Part shown: positions 38,075-51,380 of the stretch, piece by piece
Layout: every line of letters begins with the position of its first letter
Numbering within the stretch: position 1 is the stretch's first letter
Origin: Myripristis murdjan
Taxonomy: Eukaryota > Chordata > Actinopteri > Holocentriformes > Holocentridae
Direction of reading: 5' to 3'
Assembly: GCF_902150065.1 (NCBI RefSeq)
Contig: NC_043986.1
Location: 12,795,890 to 12,859,889 of the forward strand
DNA length: 64,000 nt
Position numbers and translations under genes: made by a program
The notes under the pieces: model-generated
What the model saw: only the letters and a program-made list of their open reading frames with translations
The model's database searches: none
Told to the model about the DNA's origin: nothing

Positions 38075-41000
38075 CTGGAGCACAGAGGACAATGCAGCGG
38101 GGAAACAGAAGACACTAAAATAACAAGCTGCTTGCCATTTTTGCAGCTGAAAATGGCCCAGAAATAAAACTCAAACTATATAAAGCATAAAAGTCTTCTT
38201 TTCTGAATCTTCTTCTTTCATTATAGATTGTCTATTAAACAAAATCAAAGGTGTGTGTAAAAGGTTTAGGTAAAATCACACCAATAATGCTGTTTCTACT
38301 AAATAAACATTTAAACAGTATTTTTTGAAAAAGAAATAATATATGTAAAATACAACAGAATTACACTGATGGATTGTGGGAGTTCCCTGTAAAGGATATT
38401 TTTCAACAAGGTGAAGTCTTGAATGCTTTCAGGATGACCATTTTGTGGAGTTACAAGTTCTCAACTGTCCACTGCATTGAATTTTGTTATGTATTGCATT
38501 TGGGTGTGGAAAGGCAAGTTAATATTTAGAGGCATTGTTTAGCTGATTCACAGCCTAATGGGCATCTACAAAGTACTGCCATAGATAAGATAAAGACCAA
38601 GTCCAAAGTACTGATTCATGGGAGGAAATATCAAATTTACTTACCTTGGACTGTATATATTCAATGGCACATAAAATGCTGAAGCAAAGTCAGGATTTAA
38701 AAACCCTGATACTGGACGAAAACAAGATATTTTACATATCTTTATGTACTGCATAGAAACATTTAGGTCTGCTCTGTGTATGTCCAGTGAAGATTTCCCC
38801 GTTGCTGTCTCCCTCGGTTATAGCTGATCTGTACATTATGCTTTGCCACACTGTAATGAGCAGAGTGACTGCTGCTGACACTGACAGTTGACAGACTTGG
38901 TGCTCATTCACCACTATAGAGCAGCCAGCTGTCAGAAGTTCACCCACTCACCATAATGTCAATCCATCATAGACCTTTTACTCCGGTCTCTCTAATGCTG
39001 AGCGAGAAACTGATCTGCTCTCACTGCATATGTGTCCCATATTGAGCTCTGCCTTTCAAAGGAGGATGCATAATATCATGGTGAGTCATGTCATCCATTT
39101 TTTTCTTGTTAAAATTAATAAGTTAAAATTGAATTTGATACTTTTTTTCATGCTTTACATTTGTATCTAAAACAGGGGCATGCATTCGTCAGTAATAGTT
39201 TTCTGCAGGCATCTAGTGACAGCATTTGCCTGTAAGTGAAAAAAAAAATGCTAATATGTGAACTAACCCTGTTGTGGATTCACATGTCAAAATGTTAAAA
39301 TGTTTACTCTTGTGTGCTTACAGTCATTCAGAACTGTAATTCCTGTACAACCTCATTTGACTATATTTGTCTTTGACAGTATCTCTTTTTCACTCCGCTT
39401 GGCCTTGGGAGAAATACGCTCAGCTTTGCAAATGAGGTCAGCAAAGAAGCATTGGCGCAGTGAAACACTGCTCGCACCTTTCCCTACTAAGTCAGGATCC
39501 CATCATTCAGTCCATCTCCACACAAGCTTGATCGTACTGAGCAGCGAAAAAGATTTTTGTGAAGTTCATTTATTGCCAGCTAGCCTCAATTAACTGCTCA
39601 CTGCCTCTATATTTCATTATGAATGTCAGGTTTCCCCAGAGGAGAATGTCTTTACAACCACCTACTCACTTATGCTCACCGAAATCCTCTTCCTTTAGTC
39701 TTGACGGATTTTCAGCAATAAATTTTGCTCTGCTGTAAATTCATATCATGCATATGAAAAAAAAAATTCACAGCATTTCATCTAAATTTACAGTTTCAAC
39801 AGGACCCATTCAGTTAAAGCAATTCACCTTCATGACTGAGAACCATTGAGAATTAGTCTAGGTTGATGTGTAAACCAAGCAAGCTGCTGAGCTTGTGAAT
39901 CAATGTGTCTATTATCTTTTCTGGACAGATCAATGGAGCCAAGCAATGGGCTGGGAACGGCAAAAAAGCACACAAGGATTCACCAGCTGCTGGTTAGACT
40001 CAGCCCCATTATCTGAATGTGTCAAGACTGTCCATACTTGACAGATAACCTGTTTTCCGCAGATGAGCATTACCTCAGTTTTGTTCCGGCACATGCTTGA
40101 TAAGGCAGTTGAAGATGATGGCCTGTGATGCAAGGCCAAAACAACAAGCACCAATTGGGCCATATCCTCATATCCTCTCGATGGCAATAACATCCATGCT
40201 TAAGCTGTTTTCCATTTCTTCAGTTTAAAACCGACCATAAACATGAGTGAGAGCCACACAGTATTTGCACACAGTCACTGAACTGCATAGATGACTTATA
40301 CTTCAAATCTCTATGCTTCGACAAACTGTGAGCCTTCACACACATTTACACATTATGCCCTTGCCTTTGCCAACAAGGGAGAATATTAAGAAGAGCAGAA
40401 AGCCAGAGGCGATATGGTGACAGTAGTCAGGTAAACCATAGGGACGTAATCTAATAGGACATGTAAAAGGGCCCCTCCTCATGGCTTATTCATCACAGGG
40501 GATGCCATTACTGAGAATGGTGTTGGCGGTGTGAGGGATCTGCTGGTGGGGGCATTTTCCCTGGTGTCACACCGAGTACAGAGGAGAGGACAGATGCTGG
40601 GAGGTTAGGGAGACTGATGCAGTGACACTACTGCATGCAGATCGGACAAACGGGGAATGCACGCTAAAGTCCCATATGTGTTGTTGGTTCAGCTGATGCT
40701 GATCAGGCCTATAGGTTTTCTTTGACGCATGCCCATCACACACAGTGGACCTAGTTGACCTCCAGTAGTCAATGACCCTCAATACACAGCCACTATGTAC
40801 ATGTTGCTGATTCAGCAGCATGGGTTTGACTCATAAGTGCAGGTACAACTGACACCGGTTAATTATAGAGCACAGCCTTCACATGACACACCAGTGCTAA
40901 TATGCTATCACAGGTAAGCATACACCTTGCATTGATAACTGTGGGGTTAATGTGAGATGCATGCAGCTCCTAATAGGACGCCAGCGGGGAGGTTCACAGG

Positions 41001-44000
41001 GTTCAACTGGGGGCCCAGGAGAACAAAGTCATGAAAAAAAGCCTCACTTCTGCAGCGGGAAGCAGAGAGCGCTGCACTGCTGCAGAAAACAGCCAAGACA
41101 CTGTTGGCTCAAATACATAGGAATTTTAATGGAGCCACCATTATCTGTACAGAATCCATGCAGTGGACTGCAGATCATATTATTTGAAGCTGAAAAGAAT
41201 ACTTGAAATAATTGTGTACCGCCAAGCATGTTTTTGTGAAGCAAAGACTTTGCAGAAGGAGAAGTATAACCTTATTGACTGACTAAATGATGGATGGTCT
41301 CACTCTCACAGAGTTGTGCAACGTGCAAAAGAGAAATTTGGTTGGTCAAGATATTTCTATATTTTAGCGCACTGCAGAATAGTGCTAGTACAGTGGTGCA
41401 TGGTGAGTAATGAAAGGTACTGTGGTGATTGGGATTGCAGATTGAAGACATTTCACTTTACTCAGGGAGATTTGTACCTTTGAGAGTTATGGAACTTTGA
41501 GTTATGATATGTCAGTTCTTAGATAGTGATTTTCACTGAATAATTGTATAATTTATGTAACATTTTGCTCAGTGAAGTAAGACATGGTGTATGGTGACAT
41601 TATGTGCAGTAATTCTGTGGCGCACCTTGCATTTTGTGCCATGTTGGTTGTTATCTGGTAGAAATATGATGCAAAAACAATTTCCTGGCGAACTAGTTAA
41701 GTAATTTTTCCCCCTTTCTCACTGGGTGATTAATGAAAAAACAATATTTTGACTTGAAAGTAGTGATTGAGAGACACCTCATTTAGTTCACTATAGTGTT
41801 ATAATTTTTGGTGTTATATGTATCTGTTTAGCTTATATTGCCTCAAATGTATGTGTTTGTAAGTAGTATGTCAAGATATCCCCCCAGAAACTTTCAGATG
41901 AAACTAGATTTCAGAAATATTATGACACAGATTTCAAATCAGACAACCTGAGATGGCATCTCTGTGGGGAAAAGTGTTACTCATTGAGATCAGCACACTC
42001 ACATCTCAAGACAGCTTTTGCTGTACAGAGAAAATGAATAAAAGGGGGTGGATTGTTGAGGATGGAGGGGGGTGGGTGTCTCTCCTGTGTGGAGTCCTTT
42101 ACCCTGATGGTTCTTGAGGGTGGTAGGAGAGCAAGGAGGGGTGCTGAGGAGGGTGGGAGGAGTATGGGGAGGAGAGATGGGTGGACTAAGGATGTGCACA
42201 CACACTGACCCTGGAGGTTGCGTTCCCCTTTAAAAGTCCCATCCCACTCAGATACGCAGAGCTCATGCAGGATCTGCTGCGGCAGTGGGGGAACACTGCT
42301 GAGCTGTGCAGTTTATGCTGCCAGCAAGCGTGCAAAGAAGAGGAGGGGGAGCGAGAGCATAGAGGAGGAGGAGGAGGAGGAGTGAGAGAGAGAGAGAGGG
42401 AGAGGGAGAGAGAGAGTGCAAACAATGTCATTCTGTTCAGGAGGCAATGCTGCAGTCAACTTTGCCGCGCCATGAAAGCACATCACCAACAACCAAGAGG
42501 CTCAGAGAGAGTGCATAGAAGTTTTTCTCCTCTCCTCCCTGTGTGTGATGCATTTCGAGACTCATCCGTAGGTATGCATCTCTTTCTTATCTGGTCTTAT
42601 TCACCTTTTATGCTCTAATCTTTCATGCCTAGCTCTCTGTAAAGGATGCTGTGGTATATTTCTTAAATTAGCCTCAGTGTAGTTGATATATGCATGTCTG
42701 TGTGCACGCCTGCAGTGTGGGAGCTCCTGCCTGCTTCTGTCTCATCAGTTTCAGCTTCCTCTGCACCAGTAATAACCAGCCAGCAGACAGCCAGACAGCC
42801 AGTCCGTCAGTTAGCAGTCGAGCTCCACTGCTCTCTCATCCATGTTTAACACATGGTACAGGCTGGAAATAGCAGCCGGCGTGTCAGATAGCGGCTGGTG
42901 GAGAGGACTGGCCATTTGACACAATGACAGAAAAAATGGTCAGGATGTTGAGAGTTTCCTCCACTAGAAGAGACTTTTACCTTTGCTGACTTAGCTTTTA
43001 GGGGAGTGCTGATAGTCCCAGCTCTCTACTTTTTTTTTTTTTTTAGATTAGTGGCTATATTTACTAGCATGTGTCATATTATGTGGATATTTAATAATAG
43101 AGGATGTTGGAAACTGCTAAGAAGTATCAGTGATCCTCTAAGGTGAGGGCTGTCAGTGTACTGAAATGGGGAAATGAGAATGAGGCTACAGTGGCCTGCA
43201 TGGGACAGGGGTGCTGTGGTGCAGTCATGAAGTTGTGCTCTAGCCACTGGGACTTTGCTGCCATCCCGAAAGTGGTGATGGGACAGAGTGCAGCTCTTGA
43301 TTTTTTTTTTTTTTTTTTTTTTTTTTTGGAGGGGGGGTGAGAGAGAGAGAGAGATGCAGCTGTTTCTAAGCGCATGCAGCTGTTTCTAAGTGCATTTTGA
43401 TAAGTTTTCATATGTTGCTCAGAGAAAGAAAGCGATAAGACAGGGAGGATGTCAATGCTGAAAAACACTTTTTCTAGAAATATCTCTACAGCAAAAGCAA
43501 CATCTCAGCAACTCTCTAACCTTTTGCAAGGGTATGTTACAAATGTGTCTTTTATGCCATTGCACAACTCCACGCCGTGTAAAAATACGTTATGGGGAAA
43601 AAACTTGATGTAAAAGTGCGTAGGTATTCAAAATGTGCTGTGGCATGTGTCTAGGATGTCTGGATGCTGTGTCCACGCAGGTCACTTTGCCTGTTAGCAG
43701 GCTAGGTCAGTCTTGAGTTCACCTCAGGTTACTGTGCTAAGACCTTGAAAAAGGCGGCCTCGCGCCGTCATCTGCCTCTTTGTGAGGCAGAGGCGCTGAG
43801 CATCTCTTTGGCCTCTAGGATTTCTACCACTGCAGATACAGCAGTGGCACAGAGAGGGAACAGCGTGATAGCAAACTGAACCAAAGGTCCGCACCAGATC
43901 CGGAGCCTGACATCATCTAGGAACATCTGCAGTTCTCCGGCTCACACTTTCACTAAGGGGGGGTGTTGCACTGCCAGCAAGGAAATTGCCGCACTCACCT

Positions 44001-44109
44001 GATGTTCCTTGCACCTCAGTTCTGCCCCCCCTCCAACTCCCACCCCCTCTCTTCCTCTTCCCTCCTCCCTTCCTCCTCTCCAATTTCTCTACTGTAGCCT
44101 TTCTCCCTC

Positions 44110-44140
<31 letters not shown>

Positions 44141-46110
44141 CAGAGGTACAGTTGCCCAGCACAGTGCCTCACCGGCATGCTTTGCACCTCTGTAATTCTG
44201 CCCCCCACCCCTCCCCCCTCTCCTCCACTCACCCCCCTCTCCCCTGCTGAAAAAGTATGCAGCACATGCTCTCACCATCCTCCTTGAGCAATTTGCCTGA
44301 GTGAATAGAGAGAGGAGAAGAGGAGAGAGAGGGAAAAAAAAGAAAAAGAGGGAGAGGAGAGAGAGAGAGCCGGTGAGCCAGCAGCAGAACAGCAATCCTG
44401 CAGTGTCCTGCAGCAGCTGAGTTCCTGCAGTGCCGGTCTAGCATAGCACACATGCACACACTCATAGACAAGTGCACACACTCCGACACATACAAACACA
44501 GAGGAAGACACACTAATATGCAGAGATGCACATGAGCACACACTTTAACATCAAGACTTATTCTATCCTTTTCCTTCTCTCTCTCAGAGACACACACAGT
44601 GCCACAGTCACGTGGTGCAGTGGTGAGAGTGAGTGAGAGGAGGCCGTCTCTCTCTGGACCGGACTAAGCTGAGTTTAGGGAGAGAACACAGAGAGAGACA
44701 CACACTCTGCCCTCACTACTAGCAAAGGGAGCTCCAGAGGGAGGCAACGGCGAGATTAGCCGGTTGTCCCCCCCCACTTCTAATGGTGCATTGTCCCATT
44801 CCAGCACTCCAGTTCCGATGATGTAATCAATGCAGCAAGCTTTGAACTTGCTTGGCTAGGGATTCCTTCTCCCCCCACACTGACATATTAGCCTCAGAGA
44901 TGCAAGTATGAGGTCTGAGCTGCAATCTATTACCTGGGTGGGAAGATGAATAAATCTATTATGGTTTTGGGTGATGATTACAGTTATTACGGTGAGGAAA
45001 TAATTCCCATACAGTGGGCTAACTCTATGAATCTCCATATTTCACTCTTGAACAAACAGACAGTTAATGTCGGTGTGAATTAAGGTAATAACTTCGGGCG
45101 GATTTTGAAACTCCAACTCGTCTGTGGTGCTTGGACACATTCAGTTGGTGAAACTACTGCATGAAACTTGGCTGGCACTGTCTCAGCAGCAGCCAGTGCA
45201 GTGCAGTGCCGCAGCCACACTTCCAATAAATTAGAGAAACTATCTGTAGGCAAAACGCCTCTTCTGCCCTTTTTATAAAGTTGCTCTGCTTTTTCAGTTT
45301 CCATCAGCTGGGAAACACAAATGTCCACAGAGAGCGAAAAGTGCTTTGAATTCTTTCTGAGTGTAACATCATAGTGACTTTGCTCTTTCATTGATAAGGT
45401 CATCAGCTGTGGCAGCGTGGGCATATTGAGGGGCTGCAATGGAGAGCAGCACCAGTGGTGATGTACAGTACTTTACAGGTGCTCAGACAGCTCAGACTGG
45501 GACCATATTGTATTAGGTGAGTTTTGCTGAGCTGGTTCCTGCTGCTGCACCCAGAATCTGCCTAGTGATCAACTTCCACTACAGCAGTGATGAACTCGCG
45601 TCACCCCTCCTCTAGTAAAAAACCTCCATCTAGCATCAGAGCAGCGCTGCATAATTAGCTCTTATAGACGGTGATGAATCTGCACGCTTTGAAAAGCATG
45701 GCGTTGTTTTATGAGTCAGTAGCTAAATGTACTGGCTTGCAATGTGCATTAGTATGATTTTCTGTGAAGATTTCCTTCTCTGTTGTACGGATAAACTGCT
45801 TTAAAATTCAAATTTAACATTAAACATCATTATGCTGGGAAAACATTAATATTTTACAAGTGCTCTGTATCTTTGCGCATGATTTCCCTTGGATTTCAGC
45901 AGTCACATCATTCATGTGAATGCGCTTCATGTGTAATTGATGTGACCTGCTGGGGTTATGAGATGATTTGATGAATCAGCAGTGTTATTAGTATGCTGTG
46001 CTAGTGCTCAGTTAGCCTTTTCCTATCAACTATTCACTCCGCTGGGTTAAAAATAAAGTAAAAATGCTTGCTATTAACAGAATGAGTGCATATCACTGCT
46101 TATTAGCAAT

Positions 46111-46143
<33 letters not shown>

Positions 46144-46699
46144 GCCTGGTACCTGAATTTAAAATATTAATTTTGTTTCAGTCAGTTCAGGTTTTAACAG
46201 CTGTGAATGAAGAATTGGCAACAGCAGAGAGCAGAAGAGGCCTAGAGTTAAAAACTGTGTACACTACTCTCACCCACTAGGCCAAAGGGCTAATGAGAGA
46301 AACTAGTCATCGCCTGCAGGCAAACCGGACTAACGCTTTTTGATCTATGATATTCCAAAGATTCTCTGACACGTCTGAGTGGGTGCTCCTTTCAGATGTG
46401 GATTCCAACCCAGAAATGCTCTTTTTCCTCAACACTTCTGCGGTCACTTGTCATGCTCCATCACAGCATTTCATAATGTCTGCTTTCACAAAGAAATCTA
46501 GATAGCCGTGTCCTTACAGAGCATCAAAACCAGTTTGCCCTCAATCTAGAAACTAACTTGGGTGCAAAAGTGTTTACTGTGTAGGCTATGTATGCTAACT
46601 GAGTGATGCAGGCTGAGTCATGCTGGGTCTTTTCTGGGTTTCCCCCCTCTCTGATTCTCTGCTCCTCCCCCTCTGGTCTAGGAGCAGGCTCATACACCC
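38075..46699. other. Spacer between the acyltransferase gene and miR-34a unit
   Basis: No protein gene was recognised. From about 41950 the sequence turns G/A- or C/T-rich. TTTAAAA near 42230 looks TATA-like and is followed by a possible exon ending at a donor at 42571. Repeats include AG runs (42385-42417), a T run (43300-43327), CT runs (44109-44141) and an A run (46111-46143). A 20-bp tandem pair, GCAGCTGTTTCTAAGYGCAT, lies at 43356-43395. The long open frames at 43913-44597 come from purine-rich low-complexity sequence. Confidence 0.4.
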
Positions 46700-46722
46700 A
46701 GCCGGCTGTTGGTGGCGTGTTG

Positions 46723-46742
46723 GAACATGCCTTGACTTGTAC
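46723..46742 (+). promoter_or_regulatory. p53 response element upstream of miR-34a
   Basis: Two 10-bp half-sites with no spacer. GAACATGCCT matches RRRCWWGYYY at all ten positions. The second, TGACTTGTAC, keeps the CTTG core with two mismatches at outer positions. Human MIR34A is a direct p53 target with a comparable tandem site near its promoter. Position, zero spacer and a full half-site support function here; no binding evidence is available from sequence alone. Confidence 0.65.
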
Positions 46743-47555
46743 TGCCTGAGAGAGGGAGAGAGAGAGAGAAGAGGCTTGTGGTCTACAGTTTCACCATGTC
46801 AGTGTATGAAGTGACCTGTACACGGAGAGAGACCAGCACCAGTGGACAGACTGGAGTTGGTGTCAACACCAGAGTGCACTCATGGAGACGTGTGTGGATG
46901 GGAGACAACAGAGGAGCTCCACTGCTGCCTCACTGCGTGGTGAGTGTCACTGTTTTGCTTAAGGAAGAGCCTCTGTCATTTATGTCCATAATATTATAAC
47001 TGTGAATTTTAAGTGACTTTGTCTAGGTTAATTGTTACTATGAGATTATGAGACGCCTCTACTTTGAATACAACTTCAGAAACACTCATTAGTGTGGCTA
47101 AATCAAAAGACGCAAAATTGAGCTCTGCTGAAGTCTGCTGTCTAATTTGCCACCAGATAAGCTTAACAATACTTGCATGTCGATTGATGCAGAAATGAGA
47201 AAGCGTCACTTCAAATGGTACAGTTTGCAGCATTGTGAAAGTAACCAAGCTGTGTCTTGATGCTACGATGATGCCATGGTAACTATACAAAAGGTTACCA
47301 AATGCACAACTGTGGTACACCCAAACACATGCTCTGCACAGTGCACAGTGGCACAGTAACCTCCAGGCTGAGCAGCACAAGTCCCCGGCGTCTCGGTGAT
47401 CATTGCCTGACCACAGTTTGAGCTTATTGATGAACAACAGCTATTTTTATTATTGTTTTCTCTTTCTGTTCAGCGCTGAAAGACGGTTTCCATTAGTACG
47501 CCCAGCAGGCCTTCTCTCCTCTCTGACAAGCTGACTGAGACCAAAGAAACAGTAG

Positions 47556-48351
47556 GTAAGAGTTCAGAGTTCCTCCTTTCTCATAGCTGATTTGTATCTG
47601 TTGAAATGCAGGAAGGAGAGGGCACTGATTTCAGTTTCTGCTCACAAAGCGACAGTCAATCATGACTCACAGTGTGAAGTTAGATTCAAATAGGCCTCAT
47701 TTTCACAAGAGAAGCGGAGGAGAGATGACATCAGCGTTTGTTTGTTTTTTTTTGCTCATGGAGAGGAAGCGTCACAAGTCTATACATAAAAACAGATAAA
47801 GACTCCCTTAACTGTGACTGCCCATGACGTCACATGTAATCTCAACACGGGGTGTTACTCATTAGCTGTGCAGTGAAACTCACTTGTCATATCTGCCTGT
47901 CAAAACTCAAATACACTATTCACTCAACTCAGGTAAAGATCATTTAGCATCCCATGTACTATGATCTGTGTATTTTACCTGCCCGCTGTCAGCCATGCAG
48001 ATAGTTACTGGGGCAACTCTGTTTTCTGGTAACCAGGGGTAGTGTGCACTGTGTGTAAAAGACTGATGCAAAACCCTTGAATTATTAACACATTGCAGTT
48101 TGACATACAACACGGATAGCTGAGGACCGATGTGAACAACTCACACCAAAAAAACAAGCTTTTTGAGAATTTGACATAGAAATAAAATCCAGAAGTAAAC
48201 ACGGAAGGGCCTTCTCACGTAACAGTACAGAATAAATATGACAGTCAGGCTTTGTTTTACAACCTCTACTCATTTTCTGTTTTTTAAATTGTATACATAC
48301 ATTTTCGAAGTGGCCATTTGAAATTTAAACATCTGTAAATAAAAAAGAAAC

Positions 48352-48384
<33 letters not shown>

Positions 48385-51079
48385 GAAGGGGGAAATCAGC
48401 GTCACTGCTTGTGTTCGAAAAATCTCATGAGGAGCTAAGCTCGCCAAGCACGCCGTCAGTGAGCATGTCATGTGTAGCACTGCTCAGCAACATGGCTCTA
48501 CAGTAAATACTAGATGTCATTGTTAACCATAAGATGATTAGGGCTGTGGAATGGGACCGGAGCAGGAAAGCATGACTGTTTGAGTGTCGTTAGCTGACAC
48601 AGGAACAACCAAGAAATACACAGCGGAAAGAGGGGGGAGGAGGTCTGAAGTGAAGTGAAGTGCACAGGATTGGCTCATCTGAGTTAATTGGGTGTGTTTT
48701 TAGCATGCATCCAGGGGCCTGAAAGCACTGGGACCAGCAGAGAGTTGAGGTGGGCTGGAGATTGGAGTGTGCGTGTGTGTGTGCCTCAGTCTGTGCTTGT
48801 GTGATGTGCTGTCAAATCTGCCATGTTGCCGAGGACAACTGTTGCCTATAGGTTGAACTTGTCATAAACAGCGAGCTTGTTAGGGAGTGTTACAGCACAG
48901 TCCCCTGGTTACTCAAACAAAAGGCAGTCCTGGAGAAATCACTGTGCAAAAATATGTGCAGTGTGTGCTAAGTTGGATAGCGTGAGTGTTAAAGGTGGTC
49001 ATTCTGTGTGAGTAAGGGTTGCACTTTGCGCATGATTTTTAATGAGCCAAATCTGGTTTAATGCAGCAGATCCATACTTCAAAATCCGGTTAAGAACAGC
49101 AAACCCGCACTCACAGAATAAACTAAAACCTTCAAAATGTGTCAGTGGACTATCTCTGCAGCTTTGAATCCATATTTGGGCCTTTATCCTGCACAACAAC
49201 GGCCCATTCAAACAGTCTGATGAGTGCTAGCCAGCGGCATTTGCATCATCTCTGCACATGTAAAGACTTGAAGACTTGTAAAACGCATATAATAATAATA
49301 ATAATAATAATAATATATAGCACTCTCCATTTTCCATTTTGCTGCCTATGAGATAACCTAAGCCAGTACTGATATCATATCTACCACCATTAGGAAATAT
49401 CCCAATCTAAGTTGTATCAAGCATGCGATTTTTCATGCCAACCCTAAAAACATTTCTGCAGTACCTTCCAGTTATTCCAAACATTCTGCTCTGCTCCCAA
49501 CTAAAAGAATTCATGCAATATTCATTCAGCTCCCATACTAATATCTGTAAACAATATCACCACAATCCGTGTTTGCCCAGCCAAAGGTGGGGAAAAAATG
49601 TAGTTAAAAATCCATCACAGAGACCACTCGAACTCAATCTCTGGCCTGAGATATTTTACTGCCACAGATTTGTGAGTGGAGGCTCATTGCTGCTGCTGCT
49701 GCTGCTACTGCTGCTACTGCTGTGTGTGTGCTGCTGTGTAAAGCAGTCATGCAGTCAGTCATTCAGTTAGCAAGCAGGGTGTTGTTTTCACCGGCATTCT
49801 TCAATCCTGTATTAGGGATTACATCAGGCCCTGAGCAGGAAGGAATTCCTGTCATCATGTGCTTGTTGCAGCCAGCGTCTGGCTCACCACAAAGACATAG
49901 GGACACGGACGCAGCCATTTAGCAACTGCTGCAGAAAGCAGGTCACGAGGTGCCGCTGTGTTTGTGTGTGGACATCACTTTTGCGTGTGTGTGTGTATCT
50001 GTGTAAGAGAGGGGGTAGACAGAGGCATTGTCTGTTAATAGCAAGTGTATGTGCTGTGATGCTATTTCAAAGAAGATGGATGCTCTCATGTTTTCCTAAA
50101 GAGAATCTAAATTGTTTCCTTGACTTCAAATGAGGTCAATGTGCCCCACCCACCGTTCCCCCTGCAAGGGAAATGACAGCATCCCCAGCTAGAAAACTAA
50201 CATGCATCATAAAAAACACCAGTCATCAAAAACAGACATGGACAACTAATGTGCATGGCCTAGCTGTGGCTTTGAACGGCAGCGAGTTGCTCGATAGCAC
50301 ACATTCATCACAGTTTCTACACATCTCTCCGGGGCTCGACACTTCAGTATACAACCGGGCGACCTGGATGGCTCAGTACGCCCCGATCTCCTTCATAATT
50401 CTTCTCTCACTGGCTAGTGACTGCAGAATGCTCTCTAGTATCCATGTTGTCCTGTCAGCAAAGCATAGTCCACAGGGAGAGGACAGTATGGAATGGTCAG
50501 CCAGCCCAAAATAGCACTGCAGTGAGGGAGAGAGCAACTGATAGCAACGGGATTCAGCTTTTGTCCTTCATACACACACACACACACACACATGCAGACA
50601 CTTGCATATATGGCAGTCCTGTGAAAAGGCGCACAAACACACACACACAGACAAAACCACAAATAAATGAAAGCTAAATCAAACTGCGCTTTTTGTTGCA
50701 AAATCATGAGTCATGGCAATTCTATTCTTAGTTCGGGGGTGTTTGTGTTTTGCCCAAGTTGTGTGCACTTAAAGTGATGCTGCACAAGAGGCTGGAGCAC
50801 CAACAATCTGTTTGGGAGCAAGCTTTGGGTCAGTTTGAACGGCAGATCACAGACTCATCAATGCACCACAGGCACAGAAACAGTAGGCACGGAAGGATGG
50901 TAATTAATTCCGAATTCGAGACTCTAAAAGAGAAGACTCAGAAGGCGAATCCATCTTGAAAGTGTCTCATTGTAATATAATTGCCATATGGAAAATTATC
51001 TAACCATGTGAGATTTATTCCATTAACCGCTTTCAGTCAATTACCTGTAATAAACCATTATGTCCCATTTCTCTTTTAG
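47556..51079 (+). other. Intron of the miR-34a host transcript
   Basis: No coding exon was found. It holds simple repeats: TG then CG near 48352-48381, AAT near 49288-49313, a CTG run near 49690-49721 and AC near 50572-50592. Small open frames are repeat-driven. Nothing else stands out. Confidence 0.45.
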
Positions 51080-51280
51080 ACCTTCCGGCCGTTTGCCCAG
51101 GACCACGCCACCTCCCGAGGCTTTTAGTGAGCGGCCGCGGCCTTCCAGCAAACAACCACAAGGCTGGGCGTGAAAGTGTGAACATCCACAGTGCCAGACT
51201 CACAGGTGGAAGCACATGGGACAGACACTAGTGAAGGATCCGGCCGCAGAGAGGCAGGTGGAGGCAGCCTGCTGGACGTG

Positions 51281-51380
51281 CCTGCTGTGGGTGTTTCTCT
51301 GGCAGTGTCTTAGCTGGTTGTTGTGAGGAGTGAGAACGAAGCAATCAGCAAGTATACTGCCGCAGAAACTCTTCGCACTA
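51281..51380 (+). ncRNA. mir34a: miR-34a precursor hairpin
   Basis: The 5p arm at 51300-51321 matches vertebrate miR-34a as I recall it, with the seed GGCAGUG at positions 2-8. The 3p arm at 51342-51363 begins CAATCAGCAAGTATACTGCC and pairs with it. The 20-nt loop region is GTGAGGAGTGAGAACGAAG, differing from human while the arms do not. Flanks GGGTGTTTCTC and GCAGAAACTCTTC extend the stem. miR-34a silences cell-cycle and survival mRNAs (for example CDK, MET, BCL2 and SIRT1 family targets in mammals) downstream of p53. The place between spsb1 and gpr157 matches human MIR34A. Plus strand, same as gpr157, also as in human. Confidence 0.97.

Noticed and set aside
42265-42618. 117-residue frame starting MQDLLRQWGN
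   Set aside because: Its middle is Gly/Arg/Glu repeat from AG and GGA runs and the rest has no family resemblance. Treated as a possible non-coding exon.
43913-44597. Several 90-160 residue frames on both strands
   Set aside because: They are translations of GA/CT-rich tracts, with open frames in many phases at once.
45080-45439. 119-residue minus-strand frame
   Set aside because: No ATG at its start, no known motif and no matching exon pattern nearby.
27637-46700. Search by eye for H6PD
   Set aside because: No dehydrogenase or lactonase motif was seen in any frame. Absence by eye is weak evidence, so it is reported only as a finding to test.
46797-46939. Frame MSVYEVTCTRRETS in the proposed exon 1 of the miR-34a host
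   Set aside because: It stops two codons into the next proposed exon. There is no family match, so it was kept as non-coding RNA.
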